From NCBI RefSeq assembly GCF_001658025.2, contig NZ_CP014007.2, positions 3,038,001 through 3,102,000 of the forward strand: a stretch of DNA of 64,000 nucleotides, read 5' to 3'. The notes beneath the pieces are model-generated. The model made no database searches. It was not told the DNA's origin and saw nothing but the letters and a program-made list of their open reading frames with translations. Positions 54,081-61,878 of this stretch are shown one piece after another. Position 1 is the first letter of the stretch. Each line of letters begins with the position of its first letter. This DNA is from Kosakonia oryzae. Its GTDB lineage: Bacteria; Pseudomonadota; Gammaproteobacteria; Enterobacterales; Enterobacteriaceae. The position numbers and the translations under genes are program-made.

Positions 54081-54746
54081 TCACTCACGCTCGTTTAATT
54101 TTTCATTGAACGCTTTAACAATAGCATTTTTATTATATGTCAAATAAAAAATTTTATCTGGCAGCGAGCTAACATCAATTTGCCTAATATAAATAGATTT
54201 TTGCCTGATATAATCATAACCAGATGTATGGGTTGTATGGCAATTAAATTTTAGATGATCGCACTCAAATTGACGATTATAGGCGATATTTGTTTCTGTT
54301 AATTCATGTATATCCCGGACATTTTGAGAATTTAAATATGTTCTTGCAACATATTCATGCGGATTATCCTCATCTCTTGTCTTAACAACAATCAAACCAA
54401 CCCTTGTTATATTTTTAGCCAGCTGCTGATGAATTTCGAAGTTAGCATCTACAATGCTAAAAAATCTCTCTTTTTCTAATTCCTCTTGATCATCTCGGCG
54501 TTCAATAAAAAAATCCAGACGTTGCAAGGAACCGATAACCCTTAACTTATTATCTTCGGAATTTAATTGAAGTCGAGGAACCTCAGGTGGTACATCTTTA
54601 GGTAAGACGCCTAGTAGAGAAGTAGAATGCAGTTCAAAACCTGTTATTTCCTTAATTTTCTTTCTGAGAAAATAAGAAAGCCCGTCAAAATCCAAAGTAT
54701 TGTTTTGCTCGTAGAAAAAAACTGATTGCATTTGTATAATTTTCAT
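54081..54746 (-). CDS. Soluble protein, first gene of an accessory pair
   Basis: 221 residues from ATG 54746; a TTG ten codons upstream keeps the frame open. No signal or membrane segment. Alternating strands and helices with segments such as RLQLNSEDNKLRVIGSLQRL and NITRVGLIVVKTRDEDNPHE. Cys/His residues cluster near 165-180 (FECDHLKFNCHTTH). Family not recognised. It lies after P in the pR operon direction, the place of ren in lambda. Confidence 0.6.
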   Translation of the reverse strand: MKIIQMQSVFFYEQNNTLDFDGLSYFLRKKIKEITGFELHSTSLLGVLPKDVPPEVPRLQLNSEDNKLRVIGSLQRLDFFIERRDDQEELEKERFFSIVDANFEIHQQLAKNITRVGLIVVKTRDEDNPHEYVARTYLNSQNVRDIHELTETNIAYNRQFECDHLKFNCHTTHTSGYDYIRQKSIYIRQIDVSSLPDKIFYLTYNKNAIVKAFNEKLNERE

Positions 54747-54776
54747 TTTAAATCCCAAAAAATGAAGCAATTTCAA

Positions 54777-55124
54777 ACGAGATAGTATACTAGATGAAAC
54801 GTTTTGTGCACCATTTAGTTAGCAAAATTGCCAGTCTTTCTTGCACAGAAATCTAAAGAAAGAACGAGTGCTCACCATATTTTTACTTGAGAGTGCTGCA
54901 ACCGATGTATACGCCTTAACGGTCAACCGGATTATCTTCGTTCTCAATCGGGACGCTTATGTAAGAATGCAATATGCGGCAATCCAGTATGATTTCCCCC
55001 AGACTGGCACATCTTGCGCACTGGCCCTGAATGGCGATGCGCTTCACGCCAGTTACTTACGAAACTGACCCACAAGTGAACAGCCCGTAATGGCCGAAGT
55101 TTCATTTAATCGATTATTTTCTGG
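54777..55124. other. Gap with a possible gene relic
   Basis: 348 bp between P and the accessory pair. The left part is AT-rich. The right part (about 54850-55080) is more balanced in composition and reads on the minus strand as broken coding sequence (KCASPFRASAQDVPVW) with stops, probably a decayed early gene. Confidence 0.4.
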
Positions 55125-55862
55125 TCATGACTTAGCGCCTCTCAAACCATGTTTTTCACGAAGCTCGACTATCTTTGCCAAGCTCTGTGCGCGTGCGAGT
55201 GGCTTGCCGCCCAGCTTCGGAAGCTGTTTTTTCGGCTCAGGGATCTCTTCGCCGCGACGAATACGCAGCGCCATCGCTGCCAGTTCTTCGCCTGCTTTGC
55301 GGCGCACTTCGGCGTCACTCAGACCACTGGCGCGCATCTGCTGGTACAGCGTGGTCACGATCCAGTAATTCGCGGATGATTGACTGGTGTTCTTACCGTC
55401 GATTTTCCCGGGCCACGGAAATGACTCTGCATCAGGATAGCTTCCGCGCGTACGGCAGTAACGATAAAACAGTTCCATCAGCTCCGCCTGGTTTGGCAGC
55501 CCTACCGCCGCACATTCTTCCGCGCGGCACCAGGCGACGAACTGGCCCGGCGACGGGACGAAGGGTTTTTCCTGCTGGCGCGCTACGCGCAACCCTGCGT
55601 CGATTTGCGCGCTTGTCCAGATCCCATTCTCAGCGAATGACTGAAGCCACTGGCGGCGCATTTCGTCGAGGTCTTCCTGTGGTTTGTTCGACAGGTACGG
55701 GAAAATCGCGCACAGTTCGCGGAACAGGCCATTGAACAAACCGGCAAGCGCTTTGAGCTTCTCCCCTTGCGTCTGTTCTTCCTGAATTTCCGGCAAGCCA
55801 GCAGCGACACGGCGGAAGTTTTCACGGTCAAAATCATGCATGCTTTCAGCGATGTTTTTCAT
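55125..55862 (-). CDS. P: Replication protein P
   Basis: 245 residues aligned with lambda P over the whole length: MKNIAESMHDFDRENFRRVA, RRQWLQSFAENGI, FVPSPGQFVAWCR, YRYCRTRGSYPDAESFPW and the C-terminal GGKPLARAQSLAKI. P recruits host DnaB helicase to the O-bound origin. The start overlaps the O stop by 4 bp. Confidence 0.92.
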   Translation of the reverse strand: MKNIAESMHDFDRENFRRVAAGLPEIQEEQTQGEKLKALAGLFNGLFRELCAIFPYLSNKPQEDLDEMRRQWLQSFAENGIWTSAQIDAGLRVARQQEKPFVPSPGQFVAWCRAEECAAVGLPNQAELMELFYRYCRTRGSYPDAESFPWPGKIDGKNTSQSSANYWIVTTLYQQMRASGLSDAEVRRKAGEELAAMALRIRRGEEIPEPKKQLPKLGGKPLARAQSLAKIVELREKHGLRGAKS

Positions 55863-56890
55863 TTGAATACCCCGTTGATCCAGTCGGTATTGTCCAGAGT
55901 GCCGGCTCCGGTTTTAGGCTGAACCGCGCTTTGTCCATTGAGCCGCCTGGTGGTGAGCGTGTCCCACTGTCTGCGCAGCGAAGACGGGCTGAGGATGTTG
56001 TTTTTCCAGAATTCGTCTTTGCTGGCCCACTTGAGCAGGCTGCAAATGTCTTTGTGGCTGCGTGAATCCTGCAGGCGCATCAGGCGGATGGTATTAGCCC
56101 ATTCGACCCATTTTGGTTCGCTCAGGCTCGCGTTAACTTCCAGCAACTGCGCAAATATCCACTTCGCGGCGCGGAGGTCTTCCGCTGTCCCCCAGGACTT
56201 ACCCGCCGGTGTGTAGATCCCGCCGATGGCTTCGGGATGACGGGAGAGGAATTTTTCAGTCGCGTCGTTTCGGGATTCGTGAGAATTCCGAGACGAAGAT
56301 CTTTTAAGGTTTTTATTATTGTTATTACCTTGTTGTTCATGATGCGCGGGTAATTGCGCGGGCTTATGCTCGCCAGAATGCGCGGCATCCCCCTCCGAAG
56401 CCGCGCCGTTACTGGCTTCGCCATGCGCGGGTTTAAGCTCGCCTATATGCGCGGGCTTAAGCGCGGGTAAATCGTCTATTTTTTGAGCATACTCAACGTA
56501 ATTTGTGATGGTTATCACAGTGCCTTTTCGCTTCTCTCCGGCCCTGGAAATCATCCCCTCACGCTCAAAAATATCCAGCATTCTGTCCACGGCATGACGG
56601 CTAGTTGGCTTACCCTCTCTGTCACATAAATTCAGCCCAAGATCGACTGTTGTGGTTACCAGTTGTCCGGTTTGCAGCGGCCATTGCGTCCCCCGGAAAT
56701 TTGCCGTGTATGGCTGCCGGGCAGCCTGCATTAGCAGGTTTTCCCATAATGTGCGCAGGAAAACATCTTTCGCCCAGGGTTGCTTAAGCACGCTCCGGTA
56801 CAACAGGATGAATCCGCTTTTCTGGTTCTCCATCCGGTTGCTCCTGATGGCATTTCGTGCCGAAAAATCGGCGTAGGCGACATTCGACAT
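55859..56890 (-). CDS. O: Replication initiator O
   Basis: 343 residues from ATG 56890 behind GGGAGG; a GTG 22 codons upstream is less likely. Residues about 15-135 form the winged-helix origin-binding part (SGFILLYRSVLKQPWAKD, TSRHAVDRMLDIFEREGM). The middle (about 140-200) is a Pro/Ala/His-rich linker encoded by the iterons; the C-terminal part binds P. Directly followed by P, as in lambda. Confidence 0.83.
   Translation of the reverse strand: MSNVAYADFSARNAIRSNRMENQKSGFILLYRSVLKQPWAKDVFLRTLWENLLMQAARQPYTANFRGTQWPLQTGQLVTTTVDLGLNLCDREGKPTSRHAVDRMLDIFEREGMISRAGEKRKGTVITITNYVEYAQKIDDLPALKPAHIGELKPAHGEASNGAASEGDAAHSGEHKPAQLPAHHEQQGNNNNKNLKRSSSRNSHESRNDATEKFLSRHPEAIGGIYTPAGKSWGTAEDLRAAKWIFAQLLEVNASLSEPKWVEWANTIRLMRLQDSRSHKDICSLLKWASKDEFWKNNILSPSSLRRQWDTLTTRRLNGQSAVQPKTGAGTLDNTDWINGVFK
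56300..56470. other. Prophage replication origin (iterons plus AT-rich region)
   Basis: Inside O, GCGCGG occurs six times between 56342 and 56468, mostly as (A/T)TGCGCGGG, with GCTTA or TTTAAGCTCGCC spacers. On the O-coding strand they are followed by an AT-rich stretch (56300-56340, with TTATTATTGTTATTA). Iterons followed by an AT-rich unwinding region within the O gene is the lambda ori layout. Confidence 0.72.
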
Positions 56891-57019
56891 AGCTATGCCT
56901 CCCGCGCCTGGTGTTTTGAATTGCTGTTTGTCATAATTGCCTCGCAAATGACTCACTCATTGCACCCGAAGGCCGGTACTGTTGACGCAGTCCGGCTTTC
57001 ACCTTTTTGTTTCTCTGCA

Positions 57020-57340
57020 TCAATCCCATCCCAGCGGGCCAGGCCGCGCGCGTTCGGCACGAAGGCCGATATCTGCCAGTGTCTCTACCGAAGTCAGGTA
57101 ATCGCGCGAGACCACCACCGCCTCCGGCGGTACCACTTGCAAACCAAGCGCCGAAAGCTCCCTGGCCATCTCCGAAAAATGGCTGTCGGCTTTTCGCTTG
57201 CTCACTGTCGATTCACTAATGCCGATTTGCTCGGCGTAATTCTTCTGCCCCACCGACGCCAGCCGGTTGAGCAAAATGCTCTCAATTTCAAGTGGCTTGA
57301 GAATTGGTGGTTCCAACTTTCGTGCTATTGCGTTGTGCAT
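57020..57340 (-). CDS. cII: CII-like transcription activator
   Basis: 106 residues. LEIESILLNRLASVGQKNYAEQ then IGISESTVSKRKADS corresponds to the helix-turn-helix of lambda CII (RIESALLNKIAMLG). CII promotes lysogeny by activating pRE, pI and paQ. It is placed after cro and before O. The gap 56891-57019 holds only a 13-codon frame. Confidence 0.85.
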   Translation of the reverse strand: MHNAIARKLEPPILKPLEIESILLNRLASVGQKNYAEQIGISESTVSKRKADSHFSEMARELSALGLQVVPPEAVVVSRDYLTSVETLADIGLRAERARPGPLGWD

Positions 57341-57360
57341 GATTGAAACTCCGTTAGGTG

Positions 57361-57591
57361 TTAGGCCGCATTGTCGGGATGGGGAAATAACTCGGGCAGA
57401 TCAGGGCGAAACTCATGAGCCTGAATCTCACCATCAACAGCTCTTACCAACCCGATCACATGAACGGGAGATATTTGTTTCTTCCCATTCAGCCAGTCAC
57501 AAACTGTGGACTGGGCTTTACCACAGCGCCTGGCAAGCTCTTTCTGGCTTCCAGCGATGGCAATCGCTTTTTCTACAGCAGAATTTTTCAT
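57361..57591 (-). CDS. cro: Cro-like repressor
   Basis: 76 residues from ATG 57591 behind GGGGTG; the frame is open upstream through the operator region but that part is non-coding. The HTH is SQKELARRCGKAQSTVCDWLNGKK. Divergent from cI across the OR region, first gene of the pR operon. YdaS-type relatives share the same fold. Confidence 0.85.
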   Translation of the reverse strand: MKNSAVEKAIAIAGSQKELARRCGKAQSTVCDWLNGKKQISPVHVIGLVRAVDGEIQAHEFRPDLPELFPHPDNAA

Positions 57592-57618
57592 AATCACCCC
57601 AGCTATTGGTTTGCTGAG

Positions 57619-57647
57619 ATTATGAATATCGCTTAAACGAATGTCAA
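57619..57647 (-). promoter_or_regulatory. Promoter pR
   Basis: On the minus strand, TTGACA (57647-57642), 17-bp spacer, CATAAT (57624-57619). The OR site at 57628 lies within the spacer and that at 57647 touches the -35, so repressor binding would block it. Confidence 0.8.
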
Positions 57648-57686
57648 TCGCATAGGCGATTTTTGCTAATTCATCGCTCTGGCGAT
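57628..57686. promoter_or_regulatory. Operator OR with three repressor sites
   Basis: ATCGC-N4-GCGAT occurs perfectly at 57647-57660 and 57673-57686, and imperfectly (ATCGC-TTAA-ACGAA) at 57628-57641. Starts are spaced 19 and 26 bp. Similar sites occur at OL. These are the probable CI/Cro binding sites. Confidence 0.82.
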
Positions 57687-57691
57687 AATAT
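57663..57691 (+). promoter_or_regulatory. Promoter pRM
   Basis: TTGCTA (57663-57668), 17-bp spacer, TAATAT (57686-57691), ahead of cI. The site at 57673-57686 overlaps the spacer and the -10, suggesting negative autoregulation at high repressor levels. Confidence 0.65.
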
Positions 57692-57719
57692 TTCTGGATA
57701 CTAATCGAGGGGTGTCTGT

Positions 57720-58400
57720 ATGGGGTTTTCTGAGCGTTTAGAGCTTGCAATGACTGAAGCTGGCTATACACAAGGCAAGCTGGCCAAGTCAGTTGGTATG
57801 GCACAGTCAAGTGTTAACAAGCTGCTCAATGGAGCTTCAGGTTCAAGAAAAACAGTGGAAATAGCATCAGTGCTCGGGGTTCGTCCTGAGTGGCTTTCCA
57901 CCGGCACTGGCCCAATGCGGCAGGATGGTCAGCAACCAGCTGAGCAGCCAGTGCTCCACGGCGACGTCTATCGACTCGAGGTTTTAAACCTCAGCGTCAG
58001 CGCCGGGCCTGGAGTTGTGAACAGCGAGTTCGTGGAAGTGCTTCGGTCAATGGAGTACCTGCCGGAAGACGCCCGCAGGATGTTCGATGGCAGAAAGGCG
58101 GAGCAAATACGCATCATCAACGTTCGGGGCGACAGCATGTCCGGTACGATTGAGCCAGGTGATCTGCTTTTTGTCGATATCAGCGTTAAAGGTTTCGATG
58201 GTGACGGTATTTACGCATTCCTGTATGACGACACCGTACATGTGAAAAGACTCCAGAAGATGAAAGATAAGCTATTGGTTATCTCGGACAACAAAATTTA
58301 TACGCCCTGGGATCCGATCGAACGGGATGAAATGAATCGAGTCCTAATTTTCGGGAAGGTGATAGGAAGCATGCCACAGACTTATCGCAAGCATGGATAA
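57720..58400 (+). CDS. cI: CI-like repressor with LexA/S24 autocleavage domain
   Basis: 226 residues. HTH at about 16-38 (TQGKLAKSVGMAQSSVNKLL). Cleavage site Ala95-Gly96 (SVSAGPG). Catalytic Ser139 (RGDSMSGTIEPGD) and Lys176 (VHVKRL) of the S24 peptidase domain. The prophage should therefore be induced by RecA after DNA damage. It is divergent from cro. Confidence 0.93.
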   Translation: MGFSERLELAMTEAGYTQGKLAKSVGMAQSSVNKLLNGASGSRKTVEIASVLGVRPEWLSTGTGPMRQDGQQPAEQPVLHGDVYRLEVLNLSVSAGPGVVNSEFVEVLRSMEYLPEDARRMFDGRKAEQIRIINVRGDSMSGTIEPGDLLFVDISVKGFDGDGIYAFLYDDTVHVKRLQKMKDKLLVISDNKIYTPWDPIERDEMNRVLIFGKVIGSMPQTYRKHG

Positions 58401-58467
58401 ACACGCTGGGTAGGCATGCAAACAGTATTAGTATTTTCTCATATTTAAGCTAATACTTTTGTGGTTA

Positions 58468-58515
58468 AGAGCCGTACCTAATCTGATAGAGGGTTTTGTG
58501 CCAAAGGCTGATGTT
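58468..58515. repeat. 48-bp element, copy 2 (partner at 18423-18470)
   Basis: Gap-free partner of the element downstream of int, in the 285-bp gap (58401-58685) between cI and the membrane-protein gene. Nothing else is recognised in that gap. Confidence 0.5.
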
Positions 58516-58685
58516 GTTTATAGTTAGTTGCGTTAATATAGTGGCGAACAGACCATTGTTTCCCGCTAAGTAATTAATAGTAATATTTACGGCTTACTAC
58601 AGAATTAATCAATAGGTAAGAAATATTTTAGTGGATATCTTTTACCATATTTCATTATTAGCGAATTGAATATTTTGGACTCCTA

Positions 58686-59363
58686 ATGAAAACATCTCTT
58701 TTTTTTGCTTTTCTTCCCATAATCATTTCTGTTCTATCATTATGGACAAACTACATTCATGGCAGTAACAAGAGTAAAACGAGTATTATTGATAACCTTT
58801 CTAAGGAACTGAGCAATAAGAAACCAACGCCTTATATAATCCAAGCCTGCGTATCCAGGATACATAACAGCAGGGCCATTCCATTCAATATCTTAAAAAA
58901 GCTGCTTCATTATAATAATGCCCTTGAAATCATTCAGCTTGTCTCAGTTGGAAGGAAAATACTTGATATATTTAAACTCTCAGAGTCCAACAATAATATT
59001 GTTGTGGAATATTCTGACGCATACAGTACGTTAACAAGCAGGTTAACGAGCATGTTACTTTGTCTTGTAGCTATATTAATAGTTTACTCAACATCTGTTT
59101 ACTTAATGCTAGAAATAATGGTTTCAATTGGAAAAATGAATTCAATTGAAAGCGAAAATCTTACTAAAATGGGAAGCGTAATCTTTGATATCTTATCTTT
59201 AATCTTCCTTATGTTTATGACATTTGTATTTTCTTGGCAATTTATAATTATTTTTACATCCAAGAAAAGAATAATCAAAATCCAAAAATTAATTAATGAT
59301 AACTATCCTTTTCGTAGCTATCGCAAGAAATATTTAGAGCGCAGTTTACAGAAAAAACCATAA
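58686..59363 (+). CDS. AT-rich membrane protein beside cI, possible exclusion protein
   Basis: 225 residues with membrane segments at about 4-22, 118-145 and 164-192 and a basic C-terminus (KKYLERSLQKKP). It is in the same direction as cI and could be transcribed with it in the lysogen, as rexAB or sieB-type genes are. No clear family. A superinfection-exclusion role is inferred from position and topology only. Confidence 0.6.
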   Translation: MKTSLFFAFLPIIISVLSLWTNYIHGSNKSKTSIIDNLSKELSNKKPTPYIIQACVSRIHNSRAIPFNILKKLLHYNNALEIIQLVSVGRKILDIFKLSESNNNIVVEYSDAYSTLTSRLTSMLLCLVAILIVYSTSVYLMLEIMVSIGKMNSIESENLTKMGSVIFDILSLIFLMFMTFVFSWQFIIIFTSKKRIIKIQKLINDNYPFRSYRKKYLERSLQKKP

Positions 59364-59505
59364 TAATTGGTCAGTGCAACTATAATACTTGGCATAACAT
59401 CCGCTTTTATTCATAACTCACCTGACAGGCAGCTTTGCAATAGAAGCGGATACTATAAATATTTTGTGATAATGATAAAATGTGAGTTGATATTATCTAT
59501 TGATT

Positions 59506-60684
59506 TTATTGAAAATCCTCAATGATTTTCTGATTGTAGTCATCCAGATATTTCTGTAACTCATCTCTATCAATTAAGCGAACCAAGGCAGACTCAGCTA
59601 ACTCTTTTGCGGACCTCGTAAAATAAGAGTTTGTAACTACGATCGCTTCATCGCAGCCATAAAATGTTTTTGCGGAAATTACTTGCTGCACCGCTGAGTT
59701 GCCCACAGCTCCCGAATAATTCTTCGCCTGAATTACCATTTTTTTACCAAACCGGGTAACAAATAAATCAGCTCCCTGATCTTGACTTCTCTTTGTTTCC
59801 TTAACGTCATATCCCATTGTCTGGAATACTTCAACAAGAAAATTTTCAAATTGAAACCCATCCATTGCATCAACAAGATACATGGTGACAAATTTGTTCG
59901 GGTTAAAATTCTCGAGCCGAGCCGTCAATCTATCAACTAAAATATCAAAATATATGTTCTCACATACGGAAAGGTATTTTTTGACATTATCGAATGACAC
60001 CAACGGTACGCCGGGAGTAGTTTCAGCAGCCTCATTAAATTCTATTGAAGGAAATTGTATTTTATTGCTCCATAAATAAAATAAAAACAGAGATATATCA
60101 GCTCGAAAACTAGTACCTGCCTCGTCTATCCACGACTTCACCGATTCTGTAAATGTGGATTTAATATGTCTACTGACTTCTTTAGCAAAACCGAAATAAA
60201 GAGCATTGAATGAAGTGGTTAGTAGTAATTTATCCAACAACAGCGGTAATTGTTCGAGCTCATTGAAACCTTGTCGAACAAGGACTTCTCGAAATAAAGT
60301 CAATTCAGAATATACACCATTATCTTCTGTATAATTTTTATCTAAGTCGTTACCACGGGAAAACCTGGATGTATATATAAAATTTGTAAAATAGGGGTCT
60401 TTGAAACGAGAATATTTTTCAAGCACACTTTCAAGTAGCTGATTGAGTTGCGTTTGTTCCTTCTTTTTCCCAAATAAATCTTTCAACATCCCTTTTGATT
60501 GGTAATGAAACTCTGGGTAGAAAGACGGATTAAGAGGTGTTAATGTCAACTGTTGTATATCCGATGATTGTGCTGGTAAAGATCTGGAATCCCACCCAGA
60601 GTGTGTAGCTGGCCCCACTCCAGAACACCACGGGCAGTTAATTTCAAAGGTTGTTCTATTACATGATTGACATTGGTAAATCAT
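59506..60684 (-). CDS. Mrr-type restriction endonuclease with N-terminal zinc ribbon
   Basis: 392 residues from ATG 60684 behind AGAAAGGA; the frame extends to a GTG at 60771 with no good ribosome-binding site. The N-terminus is a zinc ribbon (YQCQSC, NCPWCSG). A middle part of about 220 residues is unrecognised. Residues about 274-392 are an Mrr_cat nuclease domain: FENFLVEVFQTMGYDV, DQGAD (Asp306) and QAK (Gln319, Lys321). Mrr-type enzymes cut modified or foreign DNA. It lies in opposite direction to the pL operon, as cargo genes do. Confidence 0.78.
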   Translation of the reverse strand: MIYQCQSCNRTTFEINCPWCSGVGPATHSGWDSRSLPAQSSDIQQLTLTPLNPSFYPEFHYQSKGMLKDLFGKKKEQTQLNQLLESVLEKYSRFKDPYFTNFIYTSRFSRGNDLDKNYTEDNGVYSELTLFREVLVRQGFNELEQLPLLLDKLLLTTSFNALYFGFAKEVSRHIKSTFTESVKSWIDEAGTSFRADISLFLFYLWSNKIQFPSIEFNEAAETTPGVPLVSFDNVKKYLSVCENIYFDILVDRLTARLENFNPNKFVTMYLVDAMDGFQFENFLVEVFQTMGYDVKETKRSQDQGADLFVTRFGKKMVIQAKNYSGAVGNSAVQQVISAKTFYGCDEAIVVTNSYFTRSAKELAESALVRLIDRDELQKYLDDYNQKIIEDFQ

Positions 60685-60833
60685 CAGATTTTTCCTTTCT
60701 GTGCTTAAATCACAATTTAATCGGTAGATTTTTTGCTCTAGGATTTTATCAATATAAACATCCTGTTCCACGCATCAATTCTTGCAACTAATGCGCCCCT
60801 CGATCCAGGTCTTTCACATCATTTTCCCGCCAA

Positions 60834-61001
60834 CTACCACACAAACGCCTCAACCTCTGCCCATCCTATCAGCACCGATATTGCAAAAAATCCGTAGAAC
60901 AGGAACGCGATGAATGGCATGTCACCACCTTGATCCATTTTGAACGTTGCACCCAGCAGCATGACACCAAAGACAAACAGCAATCCTTTGAGAAACTTCA
61001 T
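60834..61001 (-). CDS. Small membrane protein
   Basis: 55 residues from ATG 61001 behind AAGGAGATTGAT. Two hydrophobic segments (about 3-19 and 29-47). Family unknown. It runs divergently from pL, so it may be expressed from its own promoter in the lysogen. Confidence 0.6.
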   Translation of the reverse strand: MKFLKGLLFVFGVMLLGATFKMDQGGDMPFIAFLFYGFFAISVLIGWAEVEAFVW

Positions 61002-61056
61002 ATCAATCTCCTTAGGAAACTTAATCACGATATTACTCGCAATTTACAAAAAATAA

Positions 61057-61139
61057 ATCGCTTTATAAATCAACACTTAATCGATAAAGGAATGACAATT
61101 ATCGTCAAGGCGATTGATTGAAGTAATCGCTTTAGCTAT
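61057..61139. promoter_or_regulatory. Operator OL, about four repressor sites
   Basis: Matches to ATCGC-N4-GCGAT: 61101-61114 (ATCGT-CAAG-GCGAT) and 61126-61139 (ATCGC-TTTA-GCTAT), one mismatch each; weaker ones at 61057-61070 and 61080-61093. Starts are 23, 21 and 25 bp apart. The right-hand sites cover pL. Confidence 0.7.
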
Positions 61140-61142
61140 CAT
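61114..61142 (+). promoter_or_regulatory. Promoter pL
   Basis: TTGATT (61114-61119), 17-bp spacer, TATCAT (61137-61142), overlapped by two OL sites. It would drive the rightward genes up to recE. Confidence 0.7.
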
Positions 61143-61247
61143 TAATTCATCCAAACACGAGCAGCATAGAGCAGCTCACCGCACAGTAATGCGCGCATAA
61201 GGTTTTTCAACGTTCCGCCAGCCGGGCGACAACGGCAAAGGATGACT

Positions 61248-61517
61248 ATGAAAGGCAACACAAAGAAAACTGAGATGTTCGGGTTTGGCGCTTACTGGGC
61301 GCGTCTTTTTGAGACACGACAGAAACCCTTGCAGCTTCAAAGCTCGCGGCAGGATGGCGGCACAGGGATGAATAGTCCGGAAGAAAAACATATGCACCAC
61401 CTTCGCCGGAAAGTGAACAGAACAGGCGGTGTGCCTCGCGGCAGGATGAATAAAAAGATGTACCGCCTGGGTTGGAGAAGTGAGTCCCGTAAAGACCTTA
61501 ATCGAGCGACTCAATAG
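61248..61517 (+). CDS. Small basic protein in the position of antiterminator N
   Basis: 89 residues from ATG 61248 behind AAGGATGACT. Strongly basic in the second half (HHLRRKVNRTGG, RGRMNKKMYRLGWRSESRK). It is the first gene after pL, where lambda has N, whose homologues are short, basic and very divergent. No sequence match to a known N and no sure boxB hairpin was found, so the role is inferred from place and charge. It overlaps the convergent gene by 20 bp. Confidence 0.4.
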   Translation: MKGNTKKTEMFGFGAYWARLFETRQKPLQLQSSRQDGGTGMNSPEEKHMHHLRRKVNRTGGVPRGRMNKKMYRLGWRSESRKDLNRATQ

Positions 61518-61791
61518 CTTTCAGAGATAGCGGCTGTTCTTGCTCAGGTACGAAGCGAACCTTAACCAACTCTGCCAGCCGTGTTTTTACAGATGGGTCA
61601 GTGCTTGTAATGACAAAGTCATTAATTTGTTCCGCGAGCATAAACCAACCGTGTTCATCACAGACATAAACCACGGATGGAACCTCCCGGATAGTGGGTT
61701 GATTACCGCTGATGTTAACAACCTTACTGACATGCTTAAACGACGTAGCTGCTTCACCACAGATCGGGCACGGCTTGGTTACTGATTTCAT
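61498..61791 (-). CDS. Small protein with zinc-ribbon-like N-terminus
   Basis: 97 residues from ATG 61791 behind AAGGACGG. KPCPICGEAATSFKHV suggests a YgiT-like zinc-ribbon half. The rest is alpha/beta, with an acidic C-terminus. Function unknown. It faces the pL operon. Confidence 0.55.
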   Translation of the reverse strand: MKSVTKPCPICGEAATSFKHVSKVVNISGNQPTIREVPSVVYVCDEHGWFMLAEQINDFVITSTDPSVKTRLAELVKVRFVPEQEQPLSLKAIESLD

Positions 61792-61878
61792 AGTCCGTCC
61801 TTGCTGGTTGTGTAGGAACTCCAGCATACCACCGGGCCTGATGTGGTTAAAAGACAGGCATCAACAGGGGGAAAACCA

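Noticed and set aside
54841..55068. 75-residue plus-strand ORF
   Set aside because: No ribosome-binding site and no recognisable domain. The opposite strand looks like decayed coding sequence, so this frame is probably chance.
56893..56934. 13-codon ORF between cII and O
   Set aside because: Too short and without conservation evidence; left as non-coding leader of O.
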